Shown piece after piece: positions 6,015 to 9,666 of a stretch of DNA of 9,666 nucleotides. A model generated the notes under the pieces. It ran no database searches. It had not been told where the DNA came from and saw only the letters and a list, made by a program, of their open reading frames with translations. The position numbers and the translations under genes were made by a program. Positions within the stretch are counted from its first letter, which is position 1; every line of letters starts with the position of its first letter. Origin of the DNA: Caulobacteraceae bacterium (GTDB lineage Bacteria > Pseudomonadota > Alphaproteobacteria > Caulobacterales > Caulobacteraceae); assembly GCA_003136615.1 (NCBI GenBank), contig PLFA01000157.1, forward strand, positions 1 through 9,666. The letters run 5' to 3'.

Positions 6015-6728
6015 ATGGCGAAGCTGGACGGGGCGAAGGTGGCGGTGATCGGCGGCGCTTCGGGCGTCGGCTTCGCCGTGGCGGCTGCGGCGATTGAGGC
6101 CGGCGCGCACGTGGTCGTCGGCTCCAGCCAGTCGGCGCGTATTGAAGCGGCGGCGGAAAAACTTGGGCCCGGCGCCAAGGGCGTGGCCGTGGACGTGAGG
6201 GACGAGGCCTCGGTCGCCGCCTTCTTCGAGGCCGCGGGTCCCTTTGACCATCTGGTCTTCACCGCCGGCGATTGGGGTCACATGTTCGGCGCGACGCGCG
6301 ATCTCGACGTCGAAGCCAGCAAGGCCCGCATGGAGGTTCGGTTCTGGGGCGCGGCCCGGGCCGCCAAATACGCGACCCGTCAGATATCCAAAGACGGCTC
6401 GATCACCCTGACCGGCGGCATGCTGGCGCACCGGCCCATCCCGGGCGCGCCCCTGACCACCGCTTCGGCCCATACGACGGAGGGCCTTGCCATCGGCCTC
6501 GCGCGTGACCTGGCGCCCGTTCGGGTCAACGCCGTGTGTCTGGGTCTGATCCTGAGCGAGCAGGTGCTGAACTGGGGCGAGGCCATGATCAAGGGCTTCA
6601 CCGCGAACCTACCCCTGCCGCGCGGCGGAACCGTCGAGGAGGCGGCCGAGGCCTACCTCTACCTGATGCGCGCCACCTATGTGACCGGCCAGGTCGTGCG
6701 GGTCGATGGGGGTGGGAGTCTGGTCTGA
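6015..6728 (+). CDS. Divergent SDR family oxidoreductase lacking the YxxxK motif
   Basis: A 237-residue Rossmann protein of the SDR superfamily, last gene of the kyn operon, 54 bases after the beta subunit. Cofactor motif GGASGVG (residues 13-19), VDVRD (59-63), FTAG in place of NNAG (82-85), and the C-terminal PVRVNAV and VTGQVVRVDGGGSLV are clear. Where Tyr-x3-Lys should be, the sequence reads APLTTASAHTTEG with no Tyr or Lys, and the expected Ser region is TLTGGML. It is thus either a non-classical SDR or a binding protein without standard chemistry. I start it at the ATG 6015 with GGAG 5 bases before; the GTG at 5991 adds eight atypical residues. If the Rieske enzyme made a stable dihydrodiol, an SDR would be a logical partner, but anthranilate 1,2-dioxygenation does not need one. 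Function unknown. Confidence 0.85.
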   Translation: MAKLDGAKVAVIGGASGVGFAVAAAAIEAGAHVVVGSSQSARIEAAAEKLGPGAKGVAVDVRDEASVAAFFEAAGPFDHLVFTAGDWGHMFGATRDLDVEASKARMEVRFWGAARAAKYATRQISKDGSITLTGGMLAHRPIPGAPLTTASAHTTEGLAIGLARDLAPVRVNAVCLGLILSEQVLNWGEAMIKGFTANLPLPRGGTVEEAAEAYLYLMRATYVTGQVVRVDGGGSLV

Positions 6729-6732
6729 GTTC

Positions 6733-6744
6733 AGGCTCCGGCCT
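6733..6744. terminator. Weak hairpin between convergent genes
   Basis: AGGC-TCCG-GCCT forms a 4-bp stem closed by C-G over a UCCG loop (UNCG class, unusually stable in RNA) in the 14-base gap between the stops of the SDR and the outer-membrane lipoprotein gene. The stem is short and no T-run follows on either strand, so it is at best a minor termination or mRNA-end-protecting element. Confidence 0.18.
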
Positions 6745-8224
6745 AGCCCGTCGGTTCGCCCTTGCCGCTCACCGACCACCCCCCGCCCAGAGCCTTATAG
6801 AGCGAGACGAGATCGCTCAGGGTCTGGGCGTCCGATTGGGTCAATTGATCGCGGGTCTGCAGCAGGGCGTTTTCCGCGTTGAGCACATTGATGAACGTGA
6901 CTGTCCCGACGCGGTACTGATCCTCGGCGATGGTCAGGCTGTTGGCGGACGCCTCCACCGCCTGAGCCAGGGAGGCGCGACGGTCATCCTCGGCCTTGTA
7001 GCGCGCCAGGGCGTCTTCCACGTCGCGGAAGCTGCCCAAGATCGTCTTGCGGTACGTCAGGAGGGCTTGCGTCCCCTCCTCCCGGGCCTCGCGGATCTGG
7101 GCGCGGGTCTTGCCGGCATTGAAGATCGGCACGGTGACGAGACCCGCGGCGATGGATTGAAGGTTGTCGCTCGCCACCAGGCCGTCCACGGAATTGCTGG
7201 CAAAGGAGGCCAACCCCAGGAGATTGAGCTTGGGATAGAGGTCCGCCACGTGCGCGCCGATCATGGCGTTGGCGGACGCCACGCGCCGCTCCGCCTCACG
7301 GATGTCAGGGCGCCGGCGCAGCAGGTCGGAGGGGAGACCCACGGCCAGGACGGGCGGGGGCGTCGGCAGTGGCGCACCGGCGGATTTCAATTCGTCGTTC
7401 AGCGTCGCGGGCGGCTGGCCGACTAGCACCCCCAGGGCATGCACCTGCGCCTCGGCTTCGGCGGTCAATTGGGGAATCTGGGCGGCCGCCGTCGCCACCT
7501 GCCCGGTCTGTTGATTGACGTCCAGATTGGTGACGAAGCCGTTCACCCGCCGGTCGTGGATCAGGCCGGCCAAGTCCTTCTGGCGTTGCAACTCGGCCTC
7601 GCCGATGGCGATGCGGGCCTGGAGCGCGCGAAGGGTCAGATAATCGTTGGCGATCTCCGCCAGCAGGGAGACTTGCCCATCCCTGCGGCTCCATTCCGCG
7701 GCTTCGGTATCGGCCCGCGCCGCTTCAACGTTCCGTCTCACCCCGCCGAAGACGTCGACTTCCCAGCTCGCGTCGAAGCCCACCGCATAGAGATTGGTGT
7801 GAGAGGGGATCGGCAGGCCGAGGCTCGAGGCCCCGTCGGCGCCGGAGGAGCTCTTGCGATTTGAGTTGAAGGTCAAGGCGTTGCCGGTCCCATTGATCGT
7901 GGGCGCCCCCTTCGCCGCTGCGACCCGCTCGCCAGCGCGAGCCTCCCGAACGCGGGACGCGGCGATCTGGAGATCGGGATTGTCCGCCAGGGCGCGCCGC
8001 ATCAGATCGTTGAGGACAGGATCATTGAACGTGGTCCACCAGGTTGAGATGTCCTCTTCGGCCGGCGTAATGGCGACGTGGGGGGTTGTAGTGACCTCCG
8101 AAAAGGCCGACGGCGCGGTGACACCGGGCCGGTGATAATTTGGTCCCACGGCGCAGGCTTCCAGCAGAAGCGCCGCAAGGCCGACCACGGCCCATGCGGG
8201 AATTTGGCGGGCTCTCGGCTTCAT
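6743..8224 (-). CDS. Efflux outer-membrane lipoprotein, NodT/OprM family
   Basis: A 493-residue TolC-like outer-membrane factor of a tripartite exporter. The N-terminus has a basic start, a hydrophobic stretch and a lipobox-like LEAC with Cys24, followed by AVGPNYHRP, the hallmark of the NodT/OprM/CusC lipoproteins. The Glu before Ala-Cys is slightly unusual for a lipobox. The two OEP repeats are visible: the first runs from about WWTTFNDPVLNDLMRRALADNPDL, and the second includes GLPSDLLRRRPDIREAERRVASANAMIGAHVADLYPKL, with long alpha-helical hairpin segments between them. The ATG at 8224 overlaps the upstream MFS stop (ATGA) and is preceded by GGGAGGGG 7 bases away. It would provide the outer-membrane channel for the DHA2 pump encoded before it. 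The exported substrate cannot be told from sequence. Confidence 0.95.
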   Translation of the reverse strand: MKPRARQIPAWAVVGLAALLLEACAVGPNYHRPGVTAPSAFSEVTTTPHVAITPAEEDISTWWTTFNDPVLNDLMRRALADNPDLQIAASRVREARAGERVAAAKGAPTINGTGNALTFNSNRKSSSGADGASSLGLPIPSHTNLYAVGFDASWEVDVFGGVRRNVEAARADTEAAEWSRRDGQVSLLAEIANDYLTLRALQARIAIGEAELQRQKDLAGLIHDRRVNGFVTNLDVNQQTGQVATAAAQIPQLTAEAEAQVHALGVLVGQPPATLNDELKSAGAPLPTPPPVLAVGLPSDLLRRRPDIREAERRVASANAMIGAHVADLYPKLNLLGLASFASNSVDGLVASDNLQSIAAGLVTVPIFNAGKTRAQIREAREEGTQALLTYRKTILGSFRDVEDALARYKAEDDRRASLAQAVEASANSLTIAEDQYRVGTVTFINVLNAENALLQTRDQLTQSDAQTLSDLVSLYKALGGGWSVSGKGEPTG

Positions 8225-9666
8225 GCCGCGGCCCCTCCCGCGCCGCCCTTGGCGCCCTGCATGAGCAGGAGCAGCGGGATCGCGGCGAAGACCACCAGCA
8301 TCAGCACGTGGAATACGTCTACATAGGAGAGCATCTGCGCCTGTTGGCCCAGCGCCTGGTAGAGCAGGGCATTGGCCTGCGCCGCCGCGCTGGCCTTTGG
8401 CTGACCCAGGGCGATCAGCGCATGGGTCGTTTGGGCCATGCTATTCGCATAGTTCGGATTGAGGGGGTTGAGCGTCTCCACCATCCGGGCCTGGTGCCAT
8501 TGCGACCTCTGGGCCAGCAGCGTCTGAACCGTGGAAATCCCGATTGTGCCGCCAAGATTGCGCGCCACATTCATCAGGGCCGACGCCTGATTGCTCTCAC
8601 TTGGCTTCAATCCGACATAGGCCATGGTGGTGATGGGGACGAAAAGGAACGGCAGGCCCGCGGACTGGAACATCCGCGCCGTCGCCGCCGACTCGAAGGA
8701 GAGCTGCGTGTCCAGATGGCTCATATTCCAGAGCGCCAAGCCCTGGACCACGAAGGCGAAGCCCACGAGCAGGCGGGAATCGATCCGGCTCCCCAGAATG
8801 CCGGTCAGAGGCATGACCAGGATGGTCGCCAGTCCGCCGGCGGTAAGGGCCATGCCAGCGTCGGTCGCCGTGTAGCCGATGACCTGCTGCAGAAGCTGCG
8901 GGATGAACTGGGTGGTGCCGAAGATGATCACGCCCGTGATGAGCAGAAAGATCGTCGAGATGCCGAAATTGCGCCGCCCGAACATGGCGATGGGCACAAT
9001 GGGATCCTTGCGCGTCAGCTCCCACGGGATGAACAGGAAGAGCGAAACGGCGGAGATGATCGCGGTTGTGAGGATGAAGGGGCTGGAGAACCAATTGTCT
9101 GTCTGGCCCCGATCAAGGGTCACTTCCAGCAGTCCGAGGAAGAGGGCGACCAGAATAAATCCCACAAAGTCGACTTTCAGGCCGCCCTTGAGAAGCTTGG
9201 CCCGATCACGAATCAGGGCCTCGGGTTCATCAACGAAACGGCTGACCAGGATCAGTGAGAGCGCGCCCACGGGGACATTGATCAAAAAACACCAATGCCA
9301 GGAAGAGTTGTCGGTGATCAGGCCGCCGATCACGGGCCCGATGGCGGGCCCGGCGATGACCACGATCCCATAGGCCGCGAAGGCCAGACTTCTTTGCCGA
9401 GGCGGAAAGGTGTCCACCAGCATCGACTGTTCCACCGCCGCCAACCCGCCGCCGGCGGCGCCCTGGAGGATCCGGGAAATGACCAGGCAGGTCAGGTTCG
9501 GCGAAATGCCGCACATGAAGGACGTGATAGTGAAGAGCGCCACCGAGATCATGTAATAGCGCTTGCGGCCGATGACGTTGGCCAGCCAGCCGGAGATCGG
9601 GATCACGATCGCCGTCGCGGCCAGGAAGCTGGTGGAGACCCAGGTCGCTTCCTCATAGCTGGCCGC
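8221..9666 (-). CDS. DHA2 family MFS drug/proton antiporter (EmrB-like), 5' end outside window
   Basis: The 3' part, 481 residues visible, of a 14-helix major facilitator of the DHA2 (EmrB/QacA) family. The frame runs open through the end of the window: the first visible residues read about ASYEEATWVSTSFLAATAIV, the usual end of helix 1 and start of helix 2. The GTG at 9606 is therefore an internal Val and not the start. Motifs include GWLANVIGRKRYY (motif A), RILQGAAGGG (motif B), and GPAIGPVIGGLITDNSSWHWCFLINVPVG (motif C with the DHA2-typical WRWxFxIN-like block). The C-terminus is Gly/Ala-rich. Only about 20-30 N-terminal residues seem to be missing. It is an inner-membrane proton-driven exporter, likely working with an EmrA-type adaptor encoded upstream (outside the window) and the lipoprotein that follows. 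EmrB-like by family; substrate unknown. Confidence 0.95.
   Translation of the reverse strand, partial: AASYEEATWVSTSFLAATAIVIPISGWLANVIGRKRYYMISVALFTITSFMCGISPNLTCLVISRILQGAAGGGLAAVEQSMLVDTFPPRQRSLAFAAYGIVVIAGPAIGPVIGGLITDNSSWHWCFLINVPVGALSLILVSRFVDEPEALIRDRAKLLKGGLKVDFVGFILVALFLGLLEVTLDRGQTDNWFSSPFILTTAIISAVSLFLFIPWELTRKDPIVPIAMFGRRNFGISTIFLLITGVIIFGTTQFIPQLLQQVIGYTATDAGMALTAGGLATILVMPLTGILGSRIDSRLLVGFAFVVQGLALWNMSHLDTQLSFESAATARMFQSAGLPFLFVPITTMAYVGLKPSESNQASALMNVARNLGGTIGISTVQTLLAQRSQWHQARMVETLNPLNPNYANSMAQTTHALIALGQPKASAAAQANALLYQALGQQAQMLSYVDVFHVLMLVVFAAIPLLLLMQGAKGGAGGAAA

Noticed and set aside
5433..6473. 346-codon open frame on the minus strand across the beta subunit and second SDR
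   Set aside because: It is antisense to two well-recognised genes, Gly/Arg/His-rich and without family motifs: a high-GC shadow.
8140..9258. 372-codon open frame on the plus strand opposite the MFS and lipoprotein genes
   Set aside because: Low-complexity Arg/Gln/Gly/His-rich translation, antisense to a clear DHA2 transporter.
9604..9606. GTG as the start of the MFS gene
   Set aside because: Translation upstream to the window edge continues the expected helix 1-2 sequence (EEATWVSTSF), so the gene is cut by the window.

Overview
The window looks like chromosomal DNA from a high-GC Gram-negative bacterium, most likely an alphaproteobacterium. This rests on the third-position G/C bias, the cyo-type quinol oxidase, the tripartite-efflux genes with an outer-membrane lipoprotein, and a kynurenine-pathway operon next to an Lrp/AsnC regulator. 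The genus cannot be fixed from the sequence alone; Caulobacterales or Sphingomonadales are guesses. Genes are packed tightly, no gene-free stretch exceeds about 105 bases, and I see no mobile elements, tRNA, rRNA or CRISPR.

Layout, left to right. (1) Bases 1-727, + strand: the 3' end of cyoC and a complete cyoD, subunits III and IV of a cytochrome bo3-type quinol oxidase, joined by an ATGA overlap. (2) Bases 789-1505, + strand: a classical short-chain dehydrogenase/reductase (SDR) with an intact active site and no visible ribosome binding site. (3) Bases 1502-1966, - strand: an Lrp/AsnC regulator, probably KynR-like. It is convergent with the SDR, and the two stop codons share a TTAA. (4) Bases 2071-6728, + strand: a compact operon of tryptophan 2,3-dioxygenase (kynA), kynureninase (kynU), Rieske ring-hydroxylating oxygenase alpha and beta subunits, and a second SDR that lacks the usual catalytic residues. 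(5) Bases 6743-9666, - strand: a NodT/OprM-type outer-membrane lipoprotein and the 3' part of a DHA2 (EmrB-like) drug/proton antiporter, again with an ATGA overlap.

The central operon reads as a tryptophan-to-anthranilate route with anthranilate processing built in. KynA opens the indole ring to N-formylkynurenine. A formamidase not found in this window removes the formyl group. KynU releases anthranilate and alanine. The Rieske oxygenase then probably attacks anthranilate, either by 1,2-dioxygenation to catechol (AndAc/AndAd type) or by ring hydroxylation. Its ferredoxin and reductase are not in the window.

The most interesting part is the 104-base kynR-kynA intergenic region. It holds two perfect inverted repeats sharing GAACA/TGTTC arms, about 40 bp apart. 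It also holds a possible 11-codon leader ORF that contains a Trp codon, has GAGG upstream, and ends in an ATGA overlap with kynA, whose own start has no visible Shine-Dalgarno sequence. This suggests translational coupling and perhaps tryptophan sensing, but it is a hypothesis.
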